Of a stretch of DNA of 64,000 nt, positions 59,101 through 64,000 are shown piece by piece. The DNA comes from Loripinus fragilis (Eukaryota; Mollusca; Bivalvia; Lucinida; Lucinidae), in the NCBI GenBank assembly GCA_964019695.1, contig OZ026520.1, forward strand, positions 21,900,130 to 21,964,129, given 5' to 3'. The notes beneath the pieces were generated by a model. The model made no database searches. It was not told the origin of the DNA and saw nothing but the letters and a program-made list of their open reading frames with translations. A program made the translations under genes and the position numbers. Each line of letters begins with the position of its first letter. The first letter of the stretch is position 1.

Positions 59101-62078
59101 CTGCCAGCGTCTTCAGCTTTAATTTGATATGCAACATGACCATATTCTGAAAAAGTTTAATTTTGGCCTCGGCCCCACCCCCTTAGTCCACCCAAGGGGC
59201 TCGGAATCAGGCCTTCAAACTGAAATCCTGTTTGATATGTTTCATATCTATTCCTGCTCTGCCTGCATGCAAAATTTCAGCAAAAAATATTAATAATTGC
59301 CGTAGTTATTGCGAAATTTAAATATTTGACCTTTGACCCCTTAGGTGGGGTCAAAGGGGGTGGGGTAAAAGTTTGACACTGCCATTCTTATCTACAGGCT
59401 TTTGGCAATCATGGTCTATATTGAGAAGTTATTAAATAAAATAGCTTTGATGAAATGTGAAGATCATGACACAAAAAAGCTAATATAGGTTATGCCTTAT
59501 AATTGCCTATACTTAAACAAGGGCAATAACTCAAGTGTTAAGGGGTCGATTTTGACCAAACTTATAGGATATCGAGAGTTTATGGTACTAATCATTTGTA
59601 CCAAGAATGAATTAAATCTGACCAATAGGTACTGAGATATGGTTCCGGACAGACAAAAAGTGCGGACGGACGGACGGACGTAGGCCCAATATTGAATATC
59701 GGGCCAGTCTATAAAGGGCCATTTATAAGGGGCCAAGTGTCCAAAATAACGGGCCAGTTTAGCTCCAAATTGGCCTGTTAATATCAGACTGACAAATTAC
59801 TACGGACCATTTCCAGTTTGGACGTCCATCACCATAGACATAAAATGGCCCTTTTTAAGAAGTTTATTTTATTACCTCCCCTGAGGTCCCCTGAATCATT
59901 TGAGGCAACTTACAGAGGGCCATGGCCCCTTGTTAAGAAATGGCCCCTTATCTATCTCCAGACGACTAAAAAGGCCCCCAAATCCATATCAGTAGCACGG
60001 ACGGACGGAATGGATGGACAGACGCACGGACGACGCCAAAACTATATCCCTCCGACTTAGTCGGGGGATAAAAATACATGCATCCTTTTGGACCTTAAGT
60101 ATAGCTTTGAATGCAACTGATTGATTTACGCTGATTCACAGGAAATGCCTTGATTTAGGAGATCCTTTTGCACATTTGCAGTACTTATCCCTTGTCCTGT
60201 TGATTTTTTATGTACTACACTCTTCCCCAATTTTTTTATCTTGTAGACCTGCAGTATCCAATTGTAAGCATGTACAGTAAAACCTGTGTAAAACAGCCAC
60301 TCTATAAAAGACCAAAATTGGTTTTCAAGACTAATTATCGCGAAATGCAGATCAAAAGTGTTGCAGAATGCTCCAAGGGGAGTATTCTGCAATATTTTCG
60401 ACCTTCATTAAGCTACCATTTGTCATTAAGATCTTTGTTTTGTCTATTTTTGAGTAACGGTTTTACTCAGGTTTTACTGTATATTCAATCAGAGTGGAAA
60501 ACAATTTGGCTCCTGATCAGATGGCTACATCAGAAGCCAGCTGATCTGGATCTAGAGTGTTTTAAAAAAAAAAAAAGGATAAAAGGGGGTTCAGTAAGAC
60601 AAGGGTTAACAAATGAATAACCTCGGTATTGGTGTCCAAAAGATCAACTATATTCAGCCAGTCACCATTAAAACATTTTAACAGACTGAGAGAAATATCA
60701 TAATTCTGTGCAGAAAACAAGTAAAACATTTTAGTTGATCACCAAATTTTTTGATCATCTAGGATTGATCACCCTATTGACCACCTGAGTTTTGATCTAG
60801 GCAGTACTTCCTCAAATGACACTTTTTAAATGAACCATTCGCCATGGTCTAATGAGTTACTTACACAAATCATCAGCTTGTTGAATGTGAACATTGATGA
60901 AAGATGATTTCACCAAACAGTGACAAATGAGTCTCATGATAGATGTTGGTTTATTTATTTACCTGTTTACCTGTATTTTCTTGCATTTTGTGGCATCTTA
61001 TCAACATCTGCACTGCTATTGATCCTGATCTAGATTTAACTTTTTTGACAATTTTATGGTACTCCCTGCAAAAATCTAATATATTGAATTCTAAAAAATA
61101 TTTTCTGAAGATATTTCTGAAAAAATAAAAAATATTGCAGAAACAAGACTGCATGTTAAATTACCCAGAATGCATTTAATGTAAAAAAATGATTTCAACC
61201 CAGGCCCCAGGTTATAAAACTTTTTTCATGCTCAACTGAGCACGAAATTTATCCTGCTCATTAATGTTAAAATGCCAACAATTGTTGACATTTTAACATT
61301 AATTAGCAGGATAAATACACCAACAAAGAGTTTGACAGCAAGAAGAATTATTATTTTTCAGCATTTTAGATTTAACCCTTAATGCGCCAATCACAACGAA
61401 AGTCGTCTGCTTTTCTCGTCTGCTGAAAAGGTTCATAAGCTTCTATGGCAAACAGTATAGACCCGGATCAGACTGTTCCCATAGGAGCAGTCTGTTCTTG
61501 GTCCTCGCTGTTTGCTTCTATACTTAATTCATCAGAAATGCTAGGCAATCATTAGCAGCAGACGATTTCAGCAGACGACATTTTCAGATGCATTTTTTTC
61601 CTTGGCCCTTTAAGGGTTAATTTGCATTTGAAAATATATGCTCAGCTGAATTGAGTGCACAAAAAGTTTTATAACCTCGAAGCCTGGCCCCAAGGTTATA
61701 AATCTTTTTTCATGCTCAACTCAACTGAGTACGAAATTTCAACTGCTCATAAAAACTTAAATACCAACAAATGAAGAAGTTTTTTGCTTTACGTCTCCTA
61801 GATGTTGTATTTATCATGCTAATAAATGCTAAAATGCCAACAATTGTTGGCATTTTAACATTAATGAGCAGGATAAAGTTCGTGCTCAGCTTAGTTAAGT
61901 ATGAAAAAAGTTTTATAACCTCAAGGCCTGGTTTGATATATTGCAGCCCCATTCTCAGCCCAGCAGTAGCAGTCACCAGGAAGATGGGGAGACACAGATG
62001 ACTTGTCCTAAATGTGGAATGAGCTGCCCTGACCTTGACACCTTACAGATTCATGTCATAGATTGTATTGATAATTAG
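31856..62078 (+). CDS. OPTN-like: Optineurin-like protein (optineurin/NEMO family), eleven coding exons
   Basis: Predicted adaptor binding ubiquitin chains in NF-kB/TBK1 signalling and selective autophagy. Coding segments: 31856-32126, 34892-35076, 38540-38674, 41105-41638, 43125-43292, 45075-45202, 46678-46830, 48382-48484, 53491-53667, 57190-57618 and 61947-62078. All have GT/AG ends and matching phases; 2415 nt, 804 residues. The N-terminal coil (71-115) aligns with the optineurin TBK1-binding coil: E85 and L89 match human E50 and L54. Coiled coil fills about 70-660. The UBAN motif is at 619-640 (VWKQDFDAERNARER); D625, F626 and E629 match human D474, F475 and E478. RRSLAEMQRRH (666-676) also favours optineurin over NEMO. 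A Pro/Gln/Tyr repeat follows (699-729), then the C2HC finger C781, C784, H797, C801. It is longer than human optineurin (577) or NEMO (419). No canonical LIR is evident; YSML at 297-300 is a weak candidate. Confidence 0.87.
32132..32288. mobile_element. TA-flanked MITE (CAGTAAAACC family), copy 1, at the exon 1 donor
   Basis: Terminal inverted repeats of about 38 bp begin CAGTAAAACCTGTCTTAAGC, with TA on both sides, typical of Tc1/mariner-type non-autonomous elements. The left TA overlaps position +6 of the exon 1 donor (GTATGT). Other copies are at 36131, 44673 and 60273. Confidence 0.8.
32340..32935. mobile_element. FB3 region: large palindrome with conserved flank, copy 2
   Basis: 32772-32929 is a 157-bp palindrome starting TACTTTAGTAACTTGATCTG. 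The flank 32340-32770 carries TGACGTCATCAAAA-type repeats (32627-32650) and TATGTAGGTATATAATAAA, shared in opposite order with 8450-8600. Confidence 0.6.
32967..33187. mobile_element. TTAA-bounded MITE (CTCTTTGC family)
   Basis: Ends TTAACTCTTTGCCTGCC and GCATGCAAAGAGTTTA are inverted, with a GGACCCAGATCAAGCCC/GGGCCTGATCTGGATCC core. TTAA borders suggest piggyBac-type mobilisation. Confidence 0.55.
33964..34050 (-). mobile_element. Truncated SINE family A (copy 2)
   Basis: Matches the 3' half of SINE A in reverse (CATCAACAATCTTTCAGTTA, GGGTTGAACGAGTACTAAGC). The rest of the SINE is replaced by the adjoining 35-bp array. Confidence 0.7.
34040..34640. repeat. 35-bp minisatellite in optineurin-like intron 1 (about 15 units)
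   Basis: The unit is TCTCTGGAGGTCTATGCAGG plus TCTAGGTCAGAGTAT. Starts at 34148, 34183 and so on to 34603 are evenly spaced by 35, with less regular units at 34050 and 34109. The seed looks like the SINE A interior. A period-3 variant order (CTTGG, GCCTAGG) suggests recent higher-order copying. Confidence 0.92.
34892..35076 (+). CDS. OPTN-like: Optineurin-like exon 2 (residues 91-152)
   Basis: After the acceptor TTTGATTGCAG the exon starts AA, completing a split Glu codon, and ends GCGCAG|GTAAGG in phase 0. It encodes the remainder of the TBK1-binding-like coil (EYLKENNESVKKQFNVLKDW) and further coiled coil to EAQ. A foldback MITE begins about six bases past the donor. Confidence 0.85.
35082..35325. 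mobile_element. Foldback MITE FB2, copy 2, at the exon 2 donor
   Basis: Starts GCCTGGCCCAAGCTTATAAA, the same end as copies at 61200 and 61686. The core palindrome is GTTAAAATGCCAACTATTGT. The insertion lies immediately inside intron 2. Confidence 0.65.
35423..35562. mobile_element. Foldback MITE FB4, copy 2
   Basis: Arms GGTTCATGGAATCCTGAATA and complement TATTC/ACTCATGATTCCATGAAC, closely matching 1713-1862 but with a shorter loop. Confidence 0.65.
36131..36337. mobile_element. TA-flanked MITE, CAGTAAAACC family, copy 2
   Basis: Left TACAGTAAAACCTGTGTGAA, right GTTTTACACAAGTTTTACTT; the last bases have drifted. Internal CAAAAGTTTTGCAGAATGCT is common to the family. Confidence 0.7.
36395..36602 (+). 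mobile_element. tRNA-derived SINE family A (copy 3)
   Basis: Head GGGGTGCAGTGGCTCAGTCG (A box), B box in GCCAGTTTGAGTCTTAC, body GTCCTTGAGCAAGACACTCT, tail ending (AAAC)n. Confidence 0.8.
36619..37094. mobile_element. CAGGG-terminus DNA transposon, target duplication GTTTG
   Basis: Inverted ends CAGGGCCTTTTCTCC and TGGAAAAGGCCCTG are flanked by GTTTG (36614-36618, 37095-37099). The interior has ATTCCCAATC and TTTCCC-rich blocks shared with 45212-45582. There is no transposase. Confidence 0.75.
37100..37900 (-). mobile_element. SINE A relic (copy 4) interrupted by a ~630-bp palindrome-bearing insertion
   Basis: SINE A 3' part lies at 37105-37200 and its continuing middle at 37833-37895 (GTGTCTTGCTCAAGGACACA). 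The segment between them starts with a palindrome, ATGTAGGATAGAGA/TCTCTATCCTACAT (37219-37335). AGAATA occurs at both break points. Confidence 0.5.
38083..38482. mobile_element. Foldback element upstream of exon 3
   Basis: Ends CAGGGATCAAATTTAGCACT and (complement) CAGAGATCAAATTTAAGATT. It is rich in TTAGCAAGTG repeats. A second palindrome (GTGTAGCTCCAGATCAGCCA) sits inside at 38220-38285. It ends 58 bp before exon 3. Confidence 0.5.
38540..38674 (+). CDS. OPTN-like: Optineurin-like exon 3 (residues 153-197)
   Basis: 135 nt, phase 0 at both ends, acceptor GTTTATACAG, donor GACACT|GTAAGT. Coiled coil: LEELQNRIRNLEEEKDRTQ and ILRQKVEELKGN. Confidence 0.83.
38849..41104. other. Optineurin-like intron 3, non-coding
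   Basis: Long chance frames here lack any recognisable domain. 40615-40940 contains three HP hairpins (GTACTCAAAAGAACTGTCTC and complements at 40630, 40765 and 40895), i.e. a cluster of the hairpin family. Confidence 0.5.
41105..41638 (+). CDS. OPTN-like: Optineurin-like exon 4 (residues 198-375)
   Basis: 534 nt, phase 0 both ends, acceptor TTTTTTTCAG, donor ACTATG|GTGAGT. It holds an acidic start (KLTDDDDFSLKL), long coiled coil, a non-coil linker MKHSIGGAGQEVYKAYDYSM (280-298) and a second coil. YSML (297-300) after an Asp is a possible but weak LC3-interacting motif. The intron that follows begins with the same eight bases as exon 5. Confidence 0.87.
43125..43292 (+). CDS. OPTN-like: Optineurin-like exon 5 (residues 376-431)
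   Basis: 168 nt, phase 0 both ends, acceptor CTGTTTTTAG, donor AAGAGC|GTAAGT. Coiled coil (SKLQAQLQEKDQMLNHYKQQ, ELFKQLDGLNSELQHAKS). Its 3' half and donor are partly duplicated in tandem just downstream. Confidence 0.85.
43191..43648 (+). repeat. Tandem partial duplication of exon 5 and its donor
   Basis: The authentic unit (43191-43314) is followed by a short piece (43315-43353), a fuller copy (43354-43486), a third (43487-43596) and a stub (43597-43648). Copy 2 still encodes KVTNVHRRQQLEMFKQFDNL but its donor is mutated (GCATAAGT). Copy 3 keeps a donor at 43575 (GTAAGT) but is internally deleted. A donor at 43575 would add 282 nt, in frame length, but with a stop at 43419. These copies are pseudo-exons. 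Confidence 0.85.
43650..44410. repeat. ~110-150-bp satellite units rich in TGACCT half-sites
   Basis: About five to six diverged units carry TCACTGTGACCTTGACCTCT, GTCTGGAGCATAT, AATCCCAAATTTGGTGTGTG and GCATCTTGGGAT in order. A single unit sits at 4808-4935. The family repeats the nuclear-receptor half-site TGACCT. Confidence 0.75.
43665..44208. promoter_or_regulatory. Array of nuclear-receptor half-sites (TGACCT)
   Basis: DR1 TGACCT-C-TGACCT at 43665-43677 and 44196-44208. DR0 TGACCTTGACCT at 43801-43812 and 43941-43952. Triple TGACCT-TGACCT-C-TGACCT at 44045-44063. The complement contains TCAAGGTCA, the extended ERR/NR5A-type half-site. It is within optineurin-like intron 5. Regulatory activity is inference only. 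Confidence 0.35.
44673..44818. mobile_element. TA-flanked MITE, CAGTAAAACC family, copy 3
   Basis: TACAGTAAAGCCTGTCTTAA left, TTCAGGTTTTACTGTATA right. The core is a near-perfect palindrome TTGCAGAATGCTCC/GGAGCATTCTGCAA. Confidence 0.75.
45075..45202 (+). CDS. OPTN-like: Optineurin-like exon 6 (residues 432-473)
   Basis: 128 nt, acceptor GTGATTTCAG, donor TCTGCCAG|GTATGT, ending in phase 2. Encodes DVQNLKSQVLTLIKEVQESS coiled coil. A CAGGG-terminus transposon begins nine bases into the intron, its target duplication overlapping the donor. Confidence 0.83.
45212..45582. mobile_element. CAGGG-terminus DNA transposon, target duplication GTATG, at the exon 6 donor
   Basis: Ends CAGGGGATTTTCTGCC and GCTGGAAAAAGCCCTG. 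GTATG flanks at 45207-45211 and 45583-45587; the left copy overlaps the donor hexamer GTATGT (45203-45208). Related to 36619-37094. Confidence 0.75.
45583..46677. other. Optineurin-like intron 6 with a TTAA MITE
   Basis: 46208-46405 is a TTAA-bounded foldback element, with ends TTAACCCTTTAAGGGTC and GGACCCTTTAAGGGTTAA and interior CAGCAGACGAC-type motifs. 46495-46620 has diverged CAGTAAAATT repeats. No exon was seen. Confidence 0.55.
46678..46830 (+). CDS. OPTN-like: Optineurin-like exon 7 (residues 474-524)
   Basis: 153 nt, acceptor CATATATTTCAG, donor ACAAA|GTAAGA, phase 2 at both ends. Coiled coil (VVELEQHIHLLQKDLEQTK). Confidence 0.83.
46872..47215. mobile_element. HP hairpin element interrupted by foldback FB1 (copy 2)
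   Basis: HP left half at 46872-46944 (CAGATAAGAGTGAC...AAAACATA) and right half at 47176-47215 flank an FB1 copy (about 46945-47175), with its CCAACAATGTGGCA / TACCACATTGTTGG ends. Shows the order of insertion: HP first, FB1 later. Confidence 0.6.
47984..48194 (+). mobile_element. tRNA-derived SINE family A (copy 5), intact
   Basis: A box TGGCTCAGTGGTAGAGTG, B box CTGGTTCAAGCC, body GGTTCAACCCAGGAAGAC, tail (AAAC)n. Flanked by the perfect 10-bp duplication ACTTGTTATT (47974-47983, 48195-48204). Confidence 0.9.
48382..48484 (+). CDS. OPTN-like: Optineurin-like exon 8 (residues 525-559)
   Basis: 103 nt, acceptor CTTCTTTACAG, donor CACAG|GTACTA, phase 2 to 0. Encodes QLVELRASFNQLVGDYKDLL, aligning with the conserved FxQLxxxYDN-like coil shortly before UBAN in NEMO/optineurin. 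Confidence 0.83.
48806..50512 (+). mobile_element. Pearl/HINE-like element P2, copy 2 (composite), nested in P1
   Basis: Starts ATACCCCGCCACACTTTAGT, then a CCGT microsatellite, then about six core monomers (GGTTACATATTGTGAC at 49120-49880). At 49985 the sequence restarts at CCGTGCTCACTGTTTCCGAT with two further monomers, so it is a tandem composite of two P2 units. Ends with CAGTGGCGGGGTATTATGCA-like sequence. Confidence 0.7.
50645..50657 (+). promoter_or_regulatory. DR1 motif in P1 copy 2
   Basis: GGGTCA-A-AGGTCA, conserved with 7019-7031. DR2-type GGGTCAAAAGGTCA follows at about 50937 and 51066. Confidence 0.3.
51537..52439. other. Optineurin-like intron 8 remainder, no exon seen
   Basis: Includes a CAGACTGCTCCATCAGGGAG palindrome (51604-51680) and a second inverted stretch around 51790-51900 with TCAGTTGTT/ACAACTGA. 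The 11-bp target site of the following SINE ends the interval. Confidence 0.4.
52440..52763 (+). mobile_element. tRNA-derived SINE family B (copy 2), intact
   Basis: Head GCGTAACGCAGTCGGTAACG, B-box-like GGGTCGCGAGTTCGATCA, body shared with 2576-2889, tail (AAAC)n. Flanked by the perfect 11-bp duplication ATCTATCAACA (52429-52439, 52764-52774). Confidence 0.9.
52775..53490. other. End of optineurin-like intron 8 with a palindrome before the exon 9 acceptor
   Basis: 53353-53463 carries TTAACCCTTTGCATACTG and a palindrome AGATGAAATGCTGCATAATG/CAGCATTTCATCT. It ends 27 bp before exon 9. 53080-53330 contains a related, decayed copy. Confidence 0.45.
53491..53667 (+). CDS. OPTN-like: Optineurin-like exon 9 (residues 560-618)
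   Basis: 177 nt, phase 0 both ends, acceptor GAACAATTTCAG, donor GCACAG|GTAGGT. Encodes coiled coil leading into UBAN (IDNTVPTLKAQ just before ADVWKQDF of exon 10). The 3'-terminal ~17 nt plus the donor seed the 29-bp array that follows. Confidence 0.87.
53651..54648 (+). repeat. 29-bp splice-donor minisatellite following exon 9 (35 junction units)
   Basis: The unit is GTAGGTGATTGACAATACTG plus AAAGCACAG, i.e. the exon 9 end (CACTGAAAGCACAG) joined to its donor and first intron bases. Donor-like junctions start at 53668 (authentic), 53697, 53726 and on to 54643; I count 35, of which 34 keep GTAGGT or GTAAGT and one (54418) is GAAGGT. Two units are 27 bp and one is 22. A block of about eight variant units (GTAAGT, CACTG) is itself repeated (53954-54127 and 54186-54359). 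Continuing in the exon frame, every unit reads VGD then TGA, so any decoy use truncates before UBAN. Confidence 0.95.
54649..54838 (-). mobile_element. tRNA-derived SINE family A (copy 6) inserted in the splice-donor array
   Basis: Reverse SINE A (TTTACGTTCCATCAACAATC; head complement CACTTAGCCACTGCGCT). Both sides read GCACAGGTAAGT, so the target was an array unit. The apparent 12-bp duplication cannot be told from the unit itself. Confidence 0.85.
54839..55120 (+). repeat. Decayed continuation of the 29-bp splice-donor array
   Basis: About nine further units, increasingly diverged: CAGGTAAGTGATTG, CACTGGTAATTGATTG, CACAGAATAGAGATTGCC, CAGTGGTTAGAGATTGCC. Only the first few keep a GTAAGT donor. 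This is the old edge of the array. Confidence 0.8.
55700..55945. mobile_element. Foldback MITE FB1, copy 3
   Basis: Ends TGAGCCATGACATGTGATT and (complement) TGAGCCGTGACATATGATTT. The inner palindrome is GATCAGACTGCGCGTATGCG. The terminal repeats are about 30 bp. Confidence 0.7.
56265..56471 (+). mobile_element. tRNA-derived SINE family A (copy 7), intact
   Basis: Head GGGAGTGCAGTGGCTCAGTG, B box GCAGGTTCGAGCCTC, tail (AAAC)n. Flanked by the 10-bp duplication CCCAGGCTAA (56255-56264, 56472-56481). Confidence 0.9.
56482..57189. other. End of optineurin-like intron 9
   Basis: Has a poly-G tract (56768-56788), a diverged direct repeat (GACAGATTTTTCTTCAGGATCA type at 56800-56900), and an HP hairpin element (56985-57172) whose end lies 17 bp before the exon 10 acceptor. 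Confidence 0.5.
57190..57618 (+). CDS. OPTN-like: Optineurin-like exon 10: UBAN motif and Pro/Gln/Tyr repeats (residues 619-761)
   Basis: 429 nt, phase 0 both ends, acceptor GTTGTTTTAG, donor GTACAG|GTATGA. The UBAN core is ADVWKQDFDAERNARER; its D-F-x-x-E-R-x-x-R-E pattern binds linear/K63 ubiquitin in NEMO and optineurin. RRSLAEMQRRH and QQQMQAYLQG match the optineurin segment between UBAN and the zinc finger. Then a 21-bp in-frame repeat, QPxYPPG, runs four times (about 699-729). This Pro-rich linker is longer than in the human proteins. Confidence 0.9.
57619..58440. other. Start of optineurin-like intron 10; TTAA-bordered repeat
   Basis: From 57658 (GTTAACCCTTAAAGCGCCAG) to 58437 (GAGGGTTAAGG), the outer ends match the TTAA MITE family. 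The interior is enlarged, with an inserted block (about 57740-58250) that starts and ends with GGACTGGTCAC / GTGACCAGTCC inverted repeats. Probably a nested pair. Confidence 0.45.
58455..60075 (-). mobile_element. Pearl/HINE-like element P1, copy 3, with a ~315-bp insertion in its microsatellite
   Basis: Reverse orientation: right end AAGGCAAATTCGACGAATTT at the start, left end CCGACTTAGTCGGGGGATAA at 60047-60068. The ACGG microsatellite is split (59664-59681, 59997-60010) by a segment rich in GGGCCA repeats (59682-59996). Confidence 0.75.
59327..59339 (-). promoter_or_regulatory. DR1 motif in P1 copy 3
   Basis: TGACCT-T-TGACCC, the complement of the motif at 7019 and 50645, so it is kept in all three P1 copies. 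Confidence 0.3.
60273..60481. mobile_element. TA-flanked MITE, CAGTAAAACC family, copy 4
   Basis: TACAGTAAAACCTGTGTAAA left and TACTCAGGTTTTACTGTA right, with the family interior TTGCAGAATGCTCC. Confidence 0.75.
60482..61199. other. Optineurin-like intron 10, no exon seen
   Basis: 60495-60560 is a short palindrome of the GATCAGATGGC/GCCAGCTGATC type. The rest is AT-rich without recognisable coding or repeat structure. Confidence 0.35.
61200..61682. mobile_element. Foldback MITE FB2, copy 3, containing a TTAA MITE
   Basis: Outer ends CAGGTTATAAAACTTTTTTC and its near-complement AAAAGTTTTATAACCTC. At 61372-61620 a TTAA-flanked element (TTAACCCTTAATGCGCC ... GGCCCTTTAAGGGTTAA) is inserted. Removing it restores the FB2 interior (GCATTTTAGATTTAATTTGC). 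Confidence 0.75.
61686..61928. mobile_element. Foldback MITE FB2, copy 4, next to the exon 11 acceptor
   Basis: Ends CCCCAAGGTTATAAATC and GTTTTATAACCTCAAGG; the core palindrome TGCCAACAATTGTTGGCA is perfect. It ends 18 bp before exon 11, so the element supplies much of the acceptor's upstream context. Confidence 0.7.
61947..62078 (+). CDS. OPTN-like: Optineurin-like exon 11: C2HC zinc finger (residues 762-804)
   Basis: 132 nt including TAG, acceptor GATATATTGCAG, phase 0. Encodes TCPKCGMSCPDLDTLQIHV followed by IDCIDN. Zinc ligands are C781, C784, H797 and C801, as in the NEMO/optineurin ubiquitin-binding finger. C788 is an extra cysteine. This is the most diagnostic part of the gene. Confidence 0.93.
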   Translation, partial: PHSQPSSSSHQEDGETQMTCPKCGMSCPDLDTLQIHVIDCIDN

Positions 62079-64000
62079 TATGGAAATCCATTTGTGCCAT
62101 AGTGTGAGAAAGGATTATTATACCATATACAACCTAAAAAAGCACACTATGTGCATATCTTTTTTCAAAATTATATACTGAGGGAAAAAAGTTTAGCAAC
62201 TAGTTATAATGTGTTTTCCCATAGGCGATCTTTTTGGCATTAGATCTTTTTTATTAGCAGGTGCTTAGAAATGTAAGTTGTTTGAAAATGATCTAATGGC
62301 TACCCGCAAGAGGTCAAAAGAAACAAATTCTGATTTCGTAGCAAGAATTTGATCTGCTGAGCATTTTAATTTCAAACGCTTTTCAATTGAAAGGGAGGTA
62401 ATTTGAAAAAATACGATTTTCAACTAAAAACTGTACGAATATGGTGAACAGAACATTCAGTTTTGAAACGGTTTTCTCTTTAGATCTAAACATTTGAAGG
62501 AAAATTAAACTTTTAGCAGAAAACTATTAGCGCTATTGCCAGATAAGCTGTTTTAACAAGGGGACTTAAAATTGGACGTAACATCATGGGAAATGTCAAC
62601 GGGTTAATGTCATTGTACTTGTCAATGTTTGTCAACATATATTTTTGATATTATGAAATTAAAAATCCTTTTTCTTCAAACTGCGAATCCCCAAAGTATA
62701 TTGCTAAACTTTTTTCCCTCAGTATATTATTCCTATAGGGAAAATATGTGGATCCTGATCAGCTGGCTTCATTTGAAGCCAGCTGTTCTGGATCTACATT
62801 TTCACTCATATGATGAATCCAATAAATAATAAAGTTGCACTCATATGCCATACCTCACACTGTGAGATAAAATCTCACAGAATTTGGCCCTTCTGAAAGC
62901 CGATTCCCATAAGATTTTCAAATCTCACAGAATTTTCAGACCATCTAAAAACATATTTTGTAAAGAAATTATCATAAATCACACTTTATTGTGTTTATCA
63001 CAAGCTTCTTACATTAAAATAAAAGCCTTTTGATAATAAGGGGGAGGGGGTTTAAAGTGATTTTTTGTGAAAATTTCACAGAATTTTATCAAATCTCGCT
63101 TAAAATTTTGGTTAATCTCACAGATTTCAGTCCACAAATTTGCACTTCTGAATTCAGTCTAGAAATTAGAAGTTCAAAAAGTGTAAAACTAACCATAAAA
63201 CACTGGGCACTAAAAAGAACATATGCACAAATTGGGTTGAATAAGGTAAAATGATTTCATTTTCAAAAGTAAGGAAATCCAGTGGGCTGTAACAGCATCC
63301 TGGTCATGTTAACTACGGTAGGTTAGCAGGCTGAGCACGGTGCTTGCTGTCAGTTAACAGTCTTGTACGATATATGTGCCACAATGACACAAACAATAGT
63401 TATTTGCTTTTTATGTATAATTGCTATATGTGATACAACAAATTTTTCAAGATTTGTCTGAAGATAGTTTCAGGTCTCTAGATAAGGGCACATAATTACA
63501 AAAAATCTTATTTCAATCAAAATATTCTGTGAGTACTCAAAACAACCAACTCCATGAGAGAGGTTCTTATGTGCTCCCAAGCAAATGTTTAAACTGATAA
63601 ATAAGAAGGTATTAACAGTTTTGCGCTAAAAATATTCATTATCTGGACCTTCAAGTTTTGGACAAGGCCAATATTGATTTGAATCTGCCATGTTAACCCT
63701 TCATGAATAGTCATGCTAAGTCCAACCCACTGTGAATAATAATATTAATAAACTAGAGCAGCAGTCGATGGTACACCATTGCAAATACCTGCTTTTTTAC
63801 CGTTAACCTTTACCTTTGATTCAAGGTCACACAAAAAGTAGCTCAGTACCTTCTACATAATGTGACCTATGCACCTGTGAAGTTTGAAGTTGCTATGTCC
63901 AATGGTTAAGGAGGAGATGCATTTACAAGAAAATGCAGTATATGACCTTGACCTAGTGGTCAAGGTCACACAAATGTTTTCCAGTACCCTCCAAATCATA
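62079..64000 (+). other. 3' UTR and downstream flank of the optineurin-like gene
   Basis: 62160-62720 lies between two copies of TATACTGAGGGAAAAAAGTT (62174; complement 62705-62727), so an inverted-repeat element with ~35-bp ends sits in the 3' region (about 62168-62729). 62745-62810 is a GATCAGCTGGCTTC palindrome. AATAAA at 62821-62826 and 62828-62833 are candidate poly(A) signals. 62860-63130 has CTCACAGAATTT repeats, 63480-63650 a decayed HP hairpin, and 63820-63975 TGACCTTGACC / GGTCAAGGTCA motifs. No second gene is seen. Confidence 0.45.
62821..62833 (+). terminator. Candidate poly(A) signal pair
   Basis: AATAAATAATAAAG gives two overlapping-range AATAAA hexamers about 745 bp after the optineurin-like stop codon. 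The actual cleavage site is unknown. Confidence 0.35.

Overview
This is eukaryotic, AT-rich, intron-rich animal DNA. Two spliced animal genes and a dense mix of short foldback elements, tRNA-derived SINEs and ACGG-microsatellite elements suggest a lophotrochozoan, most likely a bivalve mollusc. The taxon is inferred from repeat style, not proven. There are no operons, CRISPR arrays or free-standing RNA genes. Long reading frames outside the exons below are repeat artefacts or decayed retrotransposon pieces.

Layout. (1) 1-15.9 kb, minus strand: a five-coding-exon ankyrin-repeat/SOCS-box (ASB-type) gene. Its exons join in phase at 15757-15885, 7928-8043, 4064-4172, 2357-2479 and 1111-1580, giving a 297-residue protein. 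(2) 15.9-31.8 kb: an intergenic or 5'-UTR-intron zone with a 28-bp minisatellite split by a 1.9-kb insertion, a long-inverted-repeat element, ATT/GAT microsatellites, two opposed LINE reverse-transcriptase relics with nested insertions, and an RNase H relic. (3) 31.8-62.1 kb, plus strand: an eleven-coding-exon gene of the optineurin/NEMO family. All phases close to an 804-residue protein with an N-terminal TBK1-binding-like coil, long coiled coils, a UBAN ubiquitin-binding motif and a C-terminal C2HC zinc finger. It resembles optineurin more than NEMO. (4) 62.1-64 kb: 3' flank with candidate poly(A) signals.

The two genes are transcribed divergently. One encodes a predicted substrate receptor of an Elongin-Cullin-5 ubiquitin ligase and the other a predicted ubiquitin-chain receptor for innate immune signalling and selective autophagy. 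Both are ubiquitin-related, but nothing in the sequence shows that they work together.

The most unusual signal is that four tandem arrays are built from splice junctions. They are a 99-bp unit with the donor of ASB exon 3 (4 copies), a 28-bp unit with the acceptor of ASB exon 1 (about 19 copies), a partial tandem duplication of optineurin exon 5 with its donor, and a 29-bp unit with the last bases of optineurin exon 9 plus its donor (35 junctions, 34 keeping GT-A/G-GT). In addition, transposable elements start within about 5-17 bases of four authentic donors. I know of no description of splice-junction minisatellites at this density in one locus, and I could not search for one.
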